From Epsilonproteobacteria bacterium tcs-49 (lineage in GTDB: Bacteria > Campylobacterota > Campylobacteria > Campylobacterales > Sulfurovaceae), in NCBI GenBank assembly GCA_002049495.1, contig LLYS01000004.1, forward strand, positions 62,001 to 126,000: DNA of 64,000 bases, read 5' to 3'. The notes below the pieces were generated by a model that was given only the letters and a program-made list of their open reading frames with translations, did no database searches and was not told the origin of the DNA. Below are positions 27,267 to 37,384 of the stretch, piece after piece. Each line of letters begins with the position of its first letter. The first letter of the stretch is position 1. The position numbers and the translations under genes were made by a program.

Positions 27267-27755
27267 TTATTTTTCATGGACCCCCTTTATACCGATGGCA
27301 CCTGCGGGGCATACCCCGACGCAAAAGCCGCACGCCGTGCACTTTTGCGCATCGATCTCGGGACGAAACATCCCCAGAAAATCGATCGCTTTGTCCAAAC
27401 AGGGGTCCTTACACGAAAAGCACATGGTGTGATTCCAGCTGAGACATTTGAGCATATCGATGGCAAACTCCGCTTTGATACGCTGTTTGTGCTCCACTTG
27501 CAACACCCCCGGTTCGCACGCTTTGGCACACTCGTCACAGTAGGTGCACCCTCCTTTGGTAAAATCCAGCACCGGGGTTTTATCCTCTGCGATGACGATG
27601 ATCTGTTCTTGGCAAAGAGTCGCGCATTTTCCATCACAACTGGCGCACTCTTTGGCAAAAACACTTTCATCCTTTGCATAGGGGGGTCTGATAACGGGGT
27701 ATTGCTCCTGCTGCTTTTTAAAAGAGGTAAAAAGCTTTCGTCTGCCTATATCCAT
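27267..27755 (-). CDS. napF: NapF ferredoxin-type protein
   Basis: A 162-residue cytoplasmic iron-sulfur protein with several cysteine groups: CASCDGKCATLC, CTYCDECAKACEP, CFSCKDPC and CTACGFCVGVCPAG. This pattern and the MDIGRRKLF start match NapF, which aids NapA maturation or electron input. It lies after napB across a stable hairpin. Confidence 0.9.
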   Translation of the reverse strand: MDIGRRKLFTSFKKQQEQYPVIRPPYAKDESVFAKECASCDGKCATLCQEQIIVIAEDKTPVLDFTKGGCTYCDECAKACEPGVLQVEHKQRIKAEFAIDMLKCLSWNHTMCFSCKDPCLDKAIDFLGMFRPEIDAQKCTACGFCVGVCPAGAIGIKGVHEK

Positions 27756-27778
27756 AACCGCTCCTTGTGCATCTTTAA

Positions 27779-27806
27779 CGTTTCAGGCGGAAAGCCGCCT
27801 GAAACG
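27779..27806. repeat. Perfect 12-bp stem-loop between napB and napF
   Basis: CGTTTCAGGCGG, loop AAAG, then the exact complement. No T-run follows in the transcription direction, so mRNA processing or stabilisation of the upstream part is more likely than termination. A close relative (CAGGCGG-AAAA-CCGCCTG) occurs at 46466-46483. Confidence 0.7.
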
Positions 27807-27810
27807 CTGT

Positions 27811-28467
27811 TTACTCCTGGACCGTATCCAAGCCCTCATAGAGTTTCGTACCTTCCCATGTGGATTTGTGTTTTCCCTCCGGGTCGGTGTACTCGGGCCG
27901 GAACGTGTTATCCACGGCAAGATCCGTCTGCGACTGCGGTGCGTGGCACTGCGTACAGTTGAATCTCGCTCCGGCGAGCTTGTTGATCTTTTTGACCGAC
28001 GTTTCGTTTTTCATATTGTCGATACTCTTTTTAAACTCTTTTCCGTCAAACTTGTGTTTGGGACGCATATCCAAAAAGTGTGAAGAGGGGATCGCCGTCG
28101 CCTGAACCGCCGGGGCGATATTTGGCATGTGGCACCCTTTACACGCATTGTTTGCTTTGGTTACGGGCAGCATCCCTTCTACCCCGTGGGGGATCATGGG
28201 CGGCGCGTCCTGAAACGCCCTGTTGAAGGTTTGTCCGCTTCCCGCCGGGGTGTTAATATACTCCGTTTTTTCCGGAGCAACCCCCTGCTCGCTGTATAGA
28301 GTCGTTTTCCGCAACCCCAGACTCTCTTCCGTTACCGCGGTTTTTACTGCGTCAGGTTCACCTGCCGCAGGTTTTGCCGCATTCGTTTCGGTACAACCCG
28401 TCATCACTGCCGCGGCAGCTGCTAAACCGATCACGGTCAATCCAAATCGTTTTCCTAGTTTCATCAT
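27811..28467 (-). CDS. napB: NapB di-haem cytochrome c subunit
   Basis: A 218-residue electron-transfer subunit of periplasmic nitrate reductase with two haem motifs (CKGCH and CTQCH) and the nearby histidines expected as second ligands. The N-terminal signal ends AAVMTGC, which reads as a lipobox, so this NapB may be membrane-tethered. The product is longer than enterobacterial NapB. Two adjacent ATG codons (28467, 28464) are possible after AGGAGAGA. Confidence 0.92.
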   Translation of the reverse strand: MMKLGKRFGLTVIGLAAAAAVMTGCTETNAAKPAAGEPDAVKTAVTEESLGLRKTTLYSEQGVAPEKTEYINTPAGSGQTFNRAFQDAPPMIPHGVEGMLPVTKANNACKGCHMPNIAPAVQATAIPSSHFLDMRPKHKFDGKEFKKSIDNMKNETSVKKINKLAGARFNCTQCHAPQSQTDLAVDNTFRPEYTDPEGKHKSTWEGTKLYEGLDTVQE

Positions 28468-28528
28468 TCTCTCCTACTCAAAAATTACCGATGCGATAAA
28501 AGCACATCTTTAACTTATACGTGTTTTT

Positions 28529-29350
28529 CTACTTCTTTTGGGCACTCAGGTTTTTAATGGCAAAACCCAAAGCGTCGTCGTCGCATACTTCCACACAGCG
28601 GCCACAGTTGGTACACTCCCCCGATAGAACCGGTTCGGAGTGTTTGCCGACCATATGCAGCACCTGCTTCTCCGGACACACCTCTTTGCACTTCATACAA
28701 AGCGTACACTTTGCTTCGTTGTGGTGGACCCGGATAAAGCTGAACCGCCCTACCAGCGAGTAAAACCCGCCCAAAGGACAGATATGGCCGCACCAACCGT
28801 TTTTCAAAACAAAAAGGTCAAATAAAAAGAGCACCAACATCGCCGCCCAGCCAAAGCCAAGGCCGAAGATCAACCCCCTGTGCACCATCGAAATGGGCGA
28901 GACAAACTCAAAGGCCGTAATTCCGAAGGCAAAGGAGATCACAAGACTGATGCCGATCACCCAGTAGCGCATATTGCGCGTCGCGGGCTGCCGTTTCTGG
29001 ATAGCGTTGAACCCCAGCTTTCGTCTTAAAAAGTTGGCCAGATCGGTGATCATATTCACCGGACATACCCAGCTGCAAAACATTCTGCCGCCAAGGAGCG
29101 CGTAAAAAAGCAAAATGACCGCCGCTCCCACCAAAACATTGGTTGCGAGCAAAGAGCCCGCAGCAAACATTTGCAACACGGCGTAAGGATCGCTTAGGGG
29201 GACCGTCTCAAAAAGCAGCGAACTGCTCAAATTCCCCTGTAAAATCTTCCAACCCCATACGTTGGCGCCGATATACAGCCCCATCAGTGAGATCTGAACG
29301 ATCCGTCTGAGGATAAGGAAGCGGTACTTATCGTAAATTCTACTCATCAA
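28529..29350 (-). CDS. napH: NapH membrane quinol dehydrogenase subunit
   Basis: A 273-residue membrane protein with four predicted helices (about 13-30, 54-90, 126-150, 165-185), the CxxxCP-type motifs facing the cytoplasm (CSWVCPVN, CGHICPLGG), and two C-terminal 4Fe-4S motifs (CTLCMKCKEVCP and CTNCGRCVEVC). With NapG it moves electrons from quinol to NapB, replacing NapC, which is absent here. Its start overlaps napG by 11 bases. Confidence 0.93.
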   Translation of the reverse strand: MMSRIYDKYRFLILRRIVQISLMGLYIGANVWGWKILQGNLSSSLLFETVPLSDPYAVLQMFAAGSLLATNVLVGAAVILLFYALLGGRMFCSWVCPVNMITDLANFLRRKLGFNAIQKRQPATRNMRYWVIGISLVISFAFGITAFEFVSPISMVHRGLIFGLGFGWAAMLVLFLFDLFVLKNGWCGHICPLGGFYSLVGRFSFIRVHHNEAKCTLCMKCKEVCPEKQVLHMVGKHSEPVLSGECTNCGRCVEVCDDDALGFAIKNLSAQKK

Positions 29351-30146
29351 GCAATCCTCCCATATCGTTCAGCGAATCCATCGGAGACCGTTCACTCAGC
29401 TCCGTTTTGGTCTCTTCCCCGAAGGCGTTTTCCAAACGCTTCTCATCTTCGGCGTCCCAGCCTTTGATATAGTGGTCTCCCACTTTCCCCTGGGCTACCT
29501 CTTTTGGCAAGACAAAGATCGCGGCTTTTTCGGTCACACAGGCACGCTCGCACAGACCGCAGCCGGTACAGGCGTCGCTGTGGACCACCGGTTTTAAAAA
29601 GGCGTGTTTGCCCGTCCGCTCATTTTTCGAATACTCCAGCGTGATCGCTTCATCCAGAAGCGGGCAGGCCCTGTAGCACGCATCGCACTGTATCCCCCAA
29701 AAGGCGATACAGTTCTCCACATCCACTACGGCAAGTCCCATCTGGGCTTTGGTGATATCAAGCTCGCCCTCATCGTTACTGACAAGCTTTTCCTCCAAAG
29801 CGTTCGTGGGGCAAACGGGCACGCAGGGAATATCGGTGCACATATAGCACGGTACCTCCCGCGGGATAAAGTACGGCGTTCCAAGGGGCTTGTTATCGCC
29901 GGGCTTGGCCAGTTCCAAAGTGTCAAAGGGGCAGTGTTCCACACAGAGCCCGCATTTGATGCAGGTTTTTAAAAACTCCTCCTCCTCGATTGCGCCGGGA
30001 GGTCGCAGCAAAAGCTGTGATGCGGTCACTTCATCAACATATGCACTCCAAACCAAACCTCCCAACGCGGCAAGGCCTAAGCCCCGCGCCGTATTGAGAA
30101 GAAAAGTCCGTCTTGCACTGTTTTGCTCACCCTGCTTCTTTGACAT
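29340..30146 (-). CDS. napG: NapG iron-sulfur subunit, Tat-exported
   Basis: A 268-residue periplasmic ferredoxin-type protein. The Tat motif is SARRTFLLN, and four 4Fe-4S cysteine groups follow (CIKCGLCVEHCP, CVPVCP, CDACYRACP, CTGCGLCERAC). The ATG at 30146 gives a typical short Tat n-region. A TTG at 30179 after AAAAGG is a real alternative that would add 11 residues. It partners NapH. Confidence 0.92.
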   Translation of the reverse strand: MSKKQGEQNSARRTFLLNTARGLGLAALGGLVWSAYVDEVTASQLLLRPPGAIEEEEFLKTCIKCGLCVEHCPFDTLELAKPGDNKPLGTPYFIPREVPCYMCTDIPCVPVCPTNALEEKLVSNDEGELDITKAQMGLAVVDVENCIAFWGIQCDACYRACPLLDEAITLEYSKNERTGKHAFLKPVVHSDACTGCGLCERACVTEKAAIFVLPKEVAQGKVGDHYIKGWDAEDEKRLENAFGEETKTELSERSPMDSLNDMGGLLDE

Positions 30147-30217
30147 CTTTTTCTCACTTTCAAGATTGTTATTGCTCAAGACAATACACCTTTTGTTTCT
30201 GCACTCGTTTTAAAACT

Positions 30218-33016
30218 TTACGCTTGGTAAATTTTCACCGCACACTTTTTAAAATCCGTCTGTTTGGACATGGGACACGTCGCATCAAGACACACTTTGT
30301 TGATAAATACTTTCTCATCGAACCACGGCACGAACACAAGACCTCTCGGGGGTCTGTTTCTTCCTCTGGTTTCCACTCTTGCTTTGACTTTGCCCCGTCT
30401 GGATTCAACCCAGCACAGACCGCCCTGTTTCAAGCCTTTGTCCTGCGCATCACGGGGGTGCATATAGCACAGCGCTTCGGGAACGGCGCGGTAGAGTTCG
30501 GGTACTCTCATGGTCATGGTACCGCTGTGCCAGTGTTCAAGCACACGCCCGGTACACAACCATGTATCATACTCCGCATCCGGTTTTTCCGGCGGATCCA
30601 TATAGGGTCTGGCAAAGATTTTCGCTTTGTTTTTCAAACTCTTCTTGGTTTTATCGGTAATTCCGGTCAAATTACCCTGCGATAACGCTTTGGCCAGCGT
30701 TCCGTAGAAGGCGAAATCCCCGTAGTTTTCCTTTTTCGCGTAGGGGTCGTATTTGGAGTTGAATCTCCACTGCGTTTCCTTGCCGTCTACAACGGGCCAC
30801 TTCAGCCCACGCACTCTGTGGTAGGTATCAAAATCCGCCAGGTCGTGCCCGTGGCCTCTGCCAAACCACGCATACTCCTCAAACAGGTACTTGTGGATAA
30901 AGAAGCCATACCCCTCAAACACTTTTCCGTCGCTGCCGACCACGTTTCTAAAATCACCGTAGCCCTCAGAGTTGTCGTACCCTCTTTGGATCGGATCGTT
31001 TTGATCAAGCTTGTAACTTCTGGCTTCCTCGTTGGCAAAGAGGATGTCAAACATCGTCGTATCTTCGCTGTAGCCCATCTTTTTGGCTTCGCCGACCACG
31101 TCGGGGAGTTTCACGCCGTTTCGCAGCGTATATCCGCCCCAGAGATCTTTGACCGTAAAGCGCTTTGAAAGTTCTACCCACTGCCAGGTATCACTCATCG
31201 CATCCCCTACCGGGACAACCTGCTGTCTCCAGTGCTGGGTACGTCTTTCGGCGTTGCCGTACGCGCCCCATTTTTCATAGATCATCGCACTGGGCAGTAC
31301 CAGGTCGCTGACTTTTGCCGAGATGCCGGGGTAGCCGTCGGAGGTAACGATGAAGTTGTCCATCTCCCGCGCGGCTTTGATCCAGTGGTGCGCGTTGGCG
31401 CTGTCTTGATAGGCGTTACATACATTCACCCACGCAAACTTCACCACACCGTCTTCGATATCTCTGTGGATCTTCATAATGTGCTGGTTGCCTACGGGGT
31501 TGAGCGTACCGTTGGGGATCTTCCAGCGATCTTCGGTGATCTTTCTGTGCTTGGGGTTTTTGACCATCATATCCGCAGGCAGCCTGTGGGCAAAGGTCCC
31601 GACCTCTCTTGCCGTACCGCACGCGCTGGGCTGACCCGTGAGGGAAAAGGCGCCGCTGCCGGGGCGGGCTTGCTTGTTGAGCATAAAGTGTACATTGTAT
31701 GAAAGGGTGTTTGTCCAGCTTCCTCTGGTGTGCTGGTTCATCCCCATCGTCCAGAAGCTGACCACTTTTCGCCCCTTTTCGATATAGAGGTTCGCCAATG
31801 TCTGCAGCTTTTGCTTAAACTGATCCAAAGGCTCGTCGGGATCACCTTTGGAGATTCTTGCTACATAATCAAGGGTATAGGGTTCAAGGAACCTTTTATA
31901 CTCTTCAAAAGAGATCTCCCAGTGCTTCAAGCCCGCGGGCTTGTTTTCCATCATGTCGCCCTCTTTGTAGCCAAAGACGCTCAATGCCGGCGCTTCCGTA
32001 TCTGAAACCTCTTTTCGCATCTCCTTTCTCAGCGTCTCCATCTCTTTACCGTCATATTTGCCCTGCTGTACCGATTTTTCGTCGGAACGGCGCATACCGT
32101 ACCCCATATTCACCGGTTGGGAAGCGAAAACGATATACTTTTTGACAAAATCCCAATCGATCGCTTCGGGGTGATTGTATACGATCTCTCTTGCGATATA
32201 GTTCCACATCGCCATATCGGTATTTGGCGTAAAGATGATTTCGATATCGGCCAGATCGGAGGTTCTGTGCGTATAGGTAGACATATTGATCACCTTCACG
32301 CGATCGGGATCGGAAAGTTTTCTATCGGTTACACGCGACCACAAAATGGGGTGCATCTCCGCCATATTGGACCCCCAGGAAACCACCGTATCGGTCAATT
32401 CGATATCATCGTAACACCCGGCGGGTTCATCGATACCGAAGGTTTGGTAAAAGCCCACGACCGCACTGGCCATGCAGTGTCTGGCGTTGGGGTCGATGGC
32501 GTTGGAGCGAAAGCCGCCTTTCATCATCTTTTGCGCGGCGTAACCCTCCATCACGGTATACTGCCCCGATGCGAAGACACCCACACCCTCGGGTCCGCTT
32601 GCTTTGAGCGCTTTTTTGATGTGGACCTCCATCTCGTCAAAGGCACGCTTCCAGCTTACGGGCTTAAATTGTCCCTTTTTGCTGAAGTTGCCGTTGTCAT
32701 CCACACGCAAAAGCGGAGTTTTCAGCCTGTCGGCACCATACATAATCTTTGCATTAAAGTAACCTTTGATACAATTGAGCCCTCTGTTTACGGGAGCTGC
32801 GGGGTCACCCTTGACGGCAACGATTCGTCCATTTTTAGTCGCCATCATAATCCCGCACCCCGTACCGCAGAAACGGCACGCAGCTTTGTCCCATCTCCAA
32901 CCGCTTTGCGCCTGCTCTGAGCGCGCTTGAAGCTCACTTGGAACGGACATCCCAACAGCTGCCGCCGCTGAAGCCGCCGCAGAACTCTTGAGAAAATCTC
33001 TTCGTGATACTGACAT
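30218..33016 (-). CDS. napA: NapA, catalytic subunit of periplasmic nitrate reductase
   Basis: A 932-residue molybdopterin enzyme that reduces nitrate to nitrite in the periplasm. The Tat motif SRRDFLK opens the chain. The 4Fe-4S cysteines are C47, C50, C54 and C82 (CRFCGTGCG, then [11 protein letters not shown]). The start at 33016 follows AAAAGGAGAGAAC. It is the first gene of nap A-G-H-B-F-orf-L-D-PAS. An FNR-type class II promoter lies 30-75 bases upstream. Confidence 0.97.
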   Translation of the reverse strand: MSVSRRDFLKSSAAASAAAAVGMSVPSELQARSEQAQSGWRWDKAACRFCGTGCGIMMATKNGRIVAVKGDPAAPVNRGLNCIKGYFNAKIMYGADRLKTPLLRVDDNGNFSKKGQFKPVSWKRAFDEMEVHIKKALKASGPEGVGVFASGQYTVMEGYAAQKMMKGGFRSNAIDPNARHCMASAVVGFYQTFGIDEPAGCYDDIELTDTVVSWGSNMAEMHPILWSRVTDRKLSDPDRVKVINMSTYTHRTSDLADIEIIFTPNTDMAMWNYIAREIVYNHPEAIDWDFVKKYIVFASQPVNMGYGMRRSDEKSVQQGKYDGKEMETLRKEMRKEVSDTEAPALSVFGYKEGDMMENKPAGLKHWEISFEEYKRFLEPYTLDYVARISKGDPDEPLDQFKQKLQTLANLYIEKGRKVVSFWTMGMNQHTRGSWTNTLSYNVHFMLNKQARPGSGAFSLTGQPSACGTAREVGTFAHRLPADMMVKNPKHRKITEDRWKIPNGTLNPVGNQHIMKIHRDIEDGVVKFAWVNVCNAYQDSANAHHWIKAAREMDNFIVTSDGYPGISAKVSDLVLPSAMIYEKWGAYGNAERRTQHWRQQVVPVGDAMSDTWQWVELSKRFTVKDLWGGYTLRNGVKLPDVVGEAKKMGYSEDTTMFDILFANEEARSYKLDQNDPIQRGYDNSEGYGDFRNVVGSDGKVFEGYGFFIHKYLFEEYAWFGRGHGHDLADFDTYHRVRGLKWPVVDGKETQWRFNSKYDPYAKKENYGDFAFYGTLAKALSQGNLTGITDKTKKSLKNKAKIFARPYMDPPEKPDAEYDTWLCTGRVLEHWHSGTMTMRVPELYRAVPEALCYMHPRDAQDKGLKQGGLCWVESRRGKVKARVETRGRNRPPRGLVFVPWFDEKVFINKVCLDATCPMSKQTDFKKCAVKIYQA

Positions 33017-33047
33017 GTTCTCTCCTTTTTTTAGCATATCAGAGAAA

Positions 33048-33089
33048 ATTGTAACAGTATTACAAAGACGATTCCTTGACCTATGTCAA
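33048..33089 (-). promoter_or_regulatory. FNR/DNR-type box and -10 for the nap operon
   Basis: Minus strand TTGAC-ATAG-GTCAA (33089-33076), then 22 bp, then TACAAT (33053-33048). The napA start is 32 bases further on, behind a strong ribosome site. The spacing equals that of the other seven sites within one base. Confidence 0.8.
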
Positions 33090-33132
33090 ATATAAAATTT
33101 TATGATCAGCTTTATTTAAGAGTAAGAAAGTC

Positions 33133-34398
33133 TTAATTACTCTGTGCTTTAGCGCTGTTTTCTTTGTAGACGCGCAGTGCCAGCAAGAGATTGCCGCCGT
33201 GGAGAAGATTAAGCAGGATAAACAGCAAAGCAAGCAGGTAAAAAAACGGCTCTGCACCCAACCAAAGGGTTAGCAAAAACAACCCCAGCCACCCGCAGTA
33301 GAGGTAAAATCCCGCGGCGACTCTTTTTTGCGGGATCATTTCACGCATGGTGGGCACGTCGAAAAAGCCGCGAGCGCTGAGGTGGAACCAGGTGATAAAG
33401 GGGACGATTTTGTACAGCATGGCGCTGATGGTGCCGTAGATAAAGCCAAAGCCCAGCAGCACAAGCGCGTAGCTATTGTCCGTGCCAAACCATACGCTCA
33501 GCCCCCACAGTGCCGACCCCGCGATCAATGATCCCATGGCGACGAAGAAATAGCGCACCGAGAAATCTTTGAGTTTGCGTTTTCTTTTTGCAAGGCGCAA
33601 AATAACGGCCGCGGCGTAGAAACAAAACAGGGCGCTTAACAGCACCGTAAAAAGCGCGGCAAAAGAGACCTGCATCAATACCGCGAGAATAAACAGCACC
33701 AAAAGCGCGGCGCTTACCGTAACCATATCGCTTTTAAAGCGCGGGGAAAAATCCTTGGTAACCCAGAACATGGGGATCACTTGAAAGCTGACGCCCATGA
33801 TCAAAAGTCCCACCCATCCAAAAAACATCGTTACCAGATGCAGCCGCACGAAGTCGGTATAAGTACCGGAAAACTCACCCAAAGCGTGGAAGCTTAGCAG
33901 CATCATCCCTATCAAAACGGAGAAAGCGAGAAAAAGCGTCGCGTAGAAGATGGCGCGCAAAGAGAGGTTGTCGCGGTTTTCCCGAAACAGCCGCCACGCT
34001 ACCAGCAGGGCAAAAAACAGCAGCGTCGCCCCGAGTAAAGCCGCGGCGCCCCACAGCAAAGGTTTGTTATAGAGTAAAAACCCCGCCGCAAAGAGCAGCG
34101 TCCCGAGGTTCAACCCCCCATAAACCATATTGGTCACACGTTTGATATGCGTAAACGTCACGCCGCCGACAACGGGCAAAAATTGAAACACCGCGCCGAT
34201 CATCACCATCATCATAAACCCGAGAGTAAACAGATGAACCAGCGCAATCTGTCCGGGCAGATGCGAAGGGGTATGCAGCACCCCCGCTTCCAGCGCCATC
34301 ACCACCCCCGCCAAAACCGCGTAAAAGGGAGCGGTCAGGAAAAACTTGATCGTACTTTCATAGGGAGGGGCTTGATCCAGACTCAATCCGCTAAACAT
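33133..34398 (-). CDS. NnrS-family membrane protein
   Basis: A 421-residue protein with about 12 hydrophobic helices and scattered histidines (for example HLPGQIALVHLF, LLSFHALGEF and RLHLVTMFFGW), which fit the haem/copper-binding NnrS family tied to nitric oxide tolerance. It is the third gene behind hemerythrin and DUF2249, starting 3 bases after the latter ends, so it falls under the FNR-type promoter at 35117-35158. Confidence 0.87.
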   Translation of the reverse strand: MFSGLSLDQAPPYESTIKFFLTAPFYAVLAGVVMALEAGVLHTPSHLPGQIALVHLFTLGFMMMVMIGAVFQFLPVVGGVTFTHIKRVTNMVYGGLNLGTLLFAAGFLLYNKPLLWGAAALLGATLLFFALLVAWRLFRENRDNLSLRAIFYATLFLAFSVLIGMMLLSFHALGEFSGTYTDFVRLHLVTMFFGWVGLLIMGVSFQVIPMFWVTKDFSPRFKSDMVTVSAALLVLFILAVLMQVSFAALFTVLLSALFCFYAAAVILRLAKRKRKLKDFSVRYFFVAMGSLIAGSALWGLSVWFGTDNSYALVLLGFGFIYGTISAMLYKIVPFITWFHLSARGFFDVPTMREMIPQKRVAAGFYLYCGWLGLFLLTLWLGAEPFFYLLALLFILLNLLHGGNLLLALRVYKENSAKAQSN

Positions 34399-34401
34399 CT
34401 G

Positions 34402-34668
34402 CTACTCCTTTTTTGCCTCCAGGGCTAGGGTCAACTCTCCGCCGTCATCTTCCCAGACGTAGACGATAACCCCCTCACCGGGTTCGATCGTCTTGCTGCA
34501 AAGCCCCTTTTGCTTTAAAATATCGTACAGCTTACACGGCCGCATCCGGTGGGTGATGCGCAGATAGGTGCGATCTCCTACCCGCGGCAGTTCCCGTGCG
34601 ATGCGCATGAGCGGTTCGGGGGCTTCAAGCTCGGATACGTCCAGCTCGATTTGGCGAAAGTTTTGCAT
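34402..34668 (-). CDS. DUF2249 protein
   Basis: An 88-residue soluble protein of the TusA-like DUF2249 type, with the segment LDVSELEAPEPLMRIARELP (about 9-28) and a C-terminal strand-rich part. DUF2249 genes often accompany hemerythrin and NO-metabolism genes. Here it lies between them with a 0-3 base spacing, so it is translationally coupled. Biochemical role unknown. Confidence 0.82.
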   Translation of the reverse strand: MQNFRQIELDVSELEAPEPLMRIARELPRVGDRTYLRITHRMRPCKLYDILKQKGLCSKTIEPGEGVIVYVWEDDGGELTLALEAKKE

Positions 34669-35094
34669 CTACAGCGCTTTCATCTTTTCGATGATCGCTT
34701 CGGAATCCAGTGCGTTATCGGCAAGGGAGTACATGATCTGTTCCTCTTTCATATTGTGCTGCCCCATGACAAAAAGCAGATTTTCCGAATTGCCCAAAAA
34801 CTTCTCTTTGTCTCTGTTTTCGATCGCCTCAGCCATCTGGCGCATAATTGTGCGCATCTGCTCATGCTCCATGATCATAACGCCCGTGGGGTTGCACCCC
34901 TCGCCGCCGCTTTCGTTGAAGGCGGGAAACATCACCTCCTCCTCCATGGCAAAATGCTTGAGCATATGGCCCTCAAAGGCGGCAAACTGCTCCAGCGCTT
35001 CATCCCATTGCTGGGCATCGACACTGCTTTCAAGCTGCGCGAACTCGCCGTCGCACTCCTTGTGATCTGCGCTCATAAATGTGTGAATATTCAT
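34669..35094 (-). CDS. Hemerythrin-domain protein
   Basis: A 141-residue four-helix protein with the histidine/acid pattern of a diiron site: HTFMSADHKECD, FEGHMLKHFAMEEEVMFP, EHEQM and GQHNMKEEQIMY. It could bind O2 or NO, or act in diiron repair like the RIC/YtfE type. It is the first gene of the hemerythrin-DUF2249-NnrS operon, which starts just below an FNR-type box, pointing to nitrosative stress defence. Confidence 0.88.
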   Translation of the reverse strand: MNIHTFMSADHKECDGEFAQLESSVDAQQWDEALEQFAAFEGHMLKHFAMEEEVMFPAFNESGGEGCNPTGVMIMEHEQMRTIMRQMAEAIENRDKEKFLGNSENLLFVMGQHNMKEEQIMYSLADNALDSEAIIEKMKAL

Positions 35095-35116
35095 AATCTA
35101 TCCTTTTTTAAAAGAT

Positions 35117-35158
35117 ATCATATACTATTTATATAGTACCCGCATTGACGCAGGTCAA
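35117..35158 (-). promoter_or_regulatory. FNR/DNR-type box and -10 for hemerythrin-DUF2249-nnrS
   Basis: Minus strand TTGAC-CTGC-GTCAA (35158-35145), then 22 bp, then TATGAT (35122-35117). The hemerythrin ATG is 23 bases further on behind AAAAAGGATAG. Confidence 0.78.
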
Positions 35159-35204
35159 GTTTAAAAAGATGGGTGTTTGGGGAAAATTTTGTAGATGTGT
35201 GTAG

Positions 35205-35234
35205 AAAAACGCAGGTGCTAAAGCACCTGCAAAG
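35205..35234 (-). terminator. Rho-independent terminator of cspA
   Basis: On the minus strand an 8-bp stem (GCAGGTGC, loop TTTA, GCACCTGC) is followed by GTTTTTC just after the cspA stop. A standard intrinsic terminator that isolates cspA from the hemerythrin promoter. Confidence 0.85.
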
Positions 35235-35237
35235 CGA

Positions 35238-35462
35238 TTATACCGCCGTAACGTTTTCGGCTTGCGGGCCTTTTTGTCCCTCACCGATCTCAAAGGTGAC
35301 CTTTTGACCGTCGTTAAGAGAAACTCTTTCAAAGGCGTTACCGCTTTTGTTGATCTGTGAAAAGTGTACAAATACGTCTTTTCCGCCGTCTTCCTGTTCG
35401 ATAAAACCGAACCCTTTATCGCTGTTGAACCATTTTACTGTTCCGTTTACTAATGTTGCCAT
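35238..35462 (-). CDS. Cold-shock domain protein
   Basis: A 74-residue CspA-type single-strand nucleic-acid binding protein with both RNP motifs (KGFGFI and DVFVHF). The end contains the usual GPQAENV. It is monocistronic with its own terminator, and the AT-rich upstream stretch is long enough for the extended leader typical of cold-shock genes. Confidence 0.95.
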   Translation of the reverse strand: MATLVNGTVKWFNSDKGFGFIEQEDGGKDVFVHFSQINKSGNAFERVSLNDGQKVTFEIGEGQKGPQAENVTAV

Positions 35463-35750
35463 TGTAGTACCTTTTATGTATGTTTTGTGAAAGGTAATGT
35501 TTGAAGTTGTCTTTTAGGTGGATTTTTACTGGAGATTTTTTGTCGTCAATATAAATACAGTCTAAAGATGTAATTCGTATCATCTTTCATTGGCAGCCAG
35601 TATAACTGAATCGAGCGCAAAACACAAGGATTTTGGAACAAATGACGAAATTTAATCGATTTTACTGTATTATCTTGCAAAATTGGCAAAAACAGCTTAC
35701 ATAACTATAAGCGCTTATGGTTGTATAAGCAGTTTGGGAAGGAACTTTTC
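35463..35750. other. Non-coding divergent region between cspA and sulP
   Basis: About 290 bases with no convincing gene. The cspA-proximal half is T/A-rich and probably contains the cspA leader and promoter. TATAAGCGCTTATGG (35707-35721) is a small palindrome before the transporter. No FNR-type box is present here. Confidence 0.5.
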
Positions 35751-37298
35751 TTGCAACAACCATACACTATCCGGGGAGATCTTTTCGGAGGGATCACCGC
35801 CGCCGTAGTGGCTCTGCCGCTGGGACTGGCCTTTGGCGTAGCCAGCGGTCTGGGGGCCGCTGCGGGGGTGTACGGGGCGATCATCCTGGGGTTTTTCGCA
35901 TCCTTGCTAGGGGGTACGAAAACCCAGATCTCGGGTCCTACGGGTCCCATGACCGTGGTTATGGCTTCCGCCGTCGTGGCGCTGGAGGGCGATCCGGCGC
36001 TGATCGCTGCGGTGGTGCTGCTCTCGGGCGTGTTTCAGATCGCTTTCTCCCTTGCGCGCATCGGCAAATATGTACGCTACATCCCCTACCCCGTCATTTC
36101 GGGGTTTATGAGCGGGATCGGCGTGATCATCATCTTGCTGCAGCTCAACCCCTTTTTGGGACAAAGCGCAGACGCCGATACGGTCCATATCCTCCAAACC
36201 CTGCCCCAAACGCTGCAAAATGCGCACCTTGACGCGGCCGCTTTGGGGCTGGCGACGCTGGCGATCATGTTTTTCACCCCCGCCAAGGTAGCCAAATTGC
36301 TGCCCACGCCGCTGATCGCGCTGCTGGTTTTAACGCCCCTTTCCGCAGGCTTGAACCTGGATATAGAAACCATCGGTACCATCCCCACGGGCTTGCCCGA
36401 GTTTGTGATGCCCGCTTTGAGCTTCGAAGTGTACAAAACGGTGCTCACCCTTGCCGTCACGCTCGCACTGCTTGGTTCCATCGATACCCTGCTGACCTCT
36501 TTGGTCGCCGATTCCATGACGGCAACAAAGCATCATCCCGACAGGGAGCTGTTTGGACAGGGGGTAGGCAACGCCCTGTGCTCCTTTGTCGGTGCGATCC
36601 CCGGGGCGGGAGCAACCATGCGTACGGTGATCAACATCAAAAGCGGTGGCACCACGAAACGCTCGGGGATGCTGCACGCCCTGACGCTTTTGCTCATCGT
36701 TTTGTTTTTCGCGCCTCTGGCTTCCCAGATCCCCATGGCGGTTTTAGCGGGGATTTTGATCAAGGTGGGCTTGGATATTTTGGATTACAAGTTTCTGAAA
36801 GTGTTTAACACCGCCCCGAGAAACGATCTTTTAGTGATGCTTAGCGTCTTTTTCGTCACGGTTTTTATCGATCTGATCACCGCCGTGGGGCTGGGGATCG
36901 TGCTGGCGTCTTTGCTGATCGTATACCGCATCACAAAGGAGACGAAGATTACCACCGCCAACACGGACAACGGCGACCACCCCCACATCAACGATCCAAA
37001 CACCCACATCGTCACCATCGACGGGGCCTTCTTCTTTGGGTCCAGTACCGCTTTCGAGCGGGAGATCCACTCCATTTTAGATACCAAAACAGTAATCATC
37101 GACTGCTTGAAAGTCCCCTTTATCGATATCACCGCCATCTTTACCCTGCAGGAACTCTTAGAACACCTGCAAAACCGCGGCATCGAAACGGTACTGCTTG
37201 TTACCCCCGCACACAGACAAAAACTGCGCAATTTGAAACCCCGGGGGATCTTTCACGATATTCGCATGGAGGATTCGATACAAAAGGCTTGCACCTAA
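35751..37298 (+). CDS. SulP-family anion transporter with STAS domain
   Basis: A membrane transporter of about 515 residues with the SulP signature region near the N-terminus (ALPLGLAFG, SGPTGPMTVV), about 10-12 helices and a C-terminal STAS domain (about 430-510). The TTG at 35751 preceded by GGGAAGGA is preferred, although an in-frame TTG at 35721 is possible. The family moves sulfate, bicarbonate or other anions; the substrate cannot be read from the sequence. Confidence 0.88.
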   Translation: MQQPYTIRGDLFGGITAAVVALPLGLAFGVASGLGAAAGVYGAIILGFFASLLGGTKTQISGPTGPMTVVMASAVVALEGDPALIAAVVLLSGVFQIAFSLARIGKYVRYIPYPVISGFMSGIGVIIILLQLNPFLGQSADADTVHILQTLPQTLQNAHLDAAALGLATLAIMFFTPAKVAKLLPTPLIALLVLTPLSAGLNLDIETIGTIPTGLPEFVMPALSFEVYKTVLTLAVTLALLGSIDTLLTSLVADSMTATKHHPDRELFGQGVGNALCSFVGAIPGAGATMRTVINIKSGGTTKRSGMLHALTLLLIVLFFAPLASQIPMAVLAGILIKVGLDILDYKFLKVFNTAPRNDLLVMLSVFFVTVFIDLITAVGLGIVLASLLIVYRITKETKITTANTDNGDHPHINDPNTHIVTIDGAFFFGSSTAFEREIHSILDTKTVIIDCLKVPFIDITAIFTLQELLEHLQNRGIETVLLVTPAHRQKLRNLKPRGIFHDIRMEDSIQKACT

Positions 37299-37312
37299 CC
37301 TTTCGCCAAATT

Positions 37313-37354
37313 TTGATACAGGTCAATAAATCTGATCTAATAATTGGCGACAAT
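37313..37354 (+). promoter_or_regulatory. FNR/DNR-type box and weak -10 for the HD-GYP regulator
   Basis: TTGAT-ACAG-GTCAA (37313-37326), then 22 bp, then GACAAT (37349-37354, four of six consensus bases). The response regulator ATG is at 37385. Confidence 0.62.
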
Positions 37355-37384
37355 GCCGTAGCGTAACCTCAAAAGGAGCATGCT

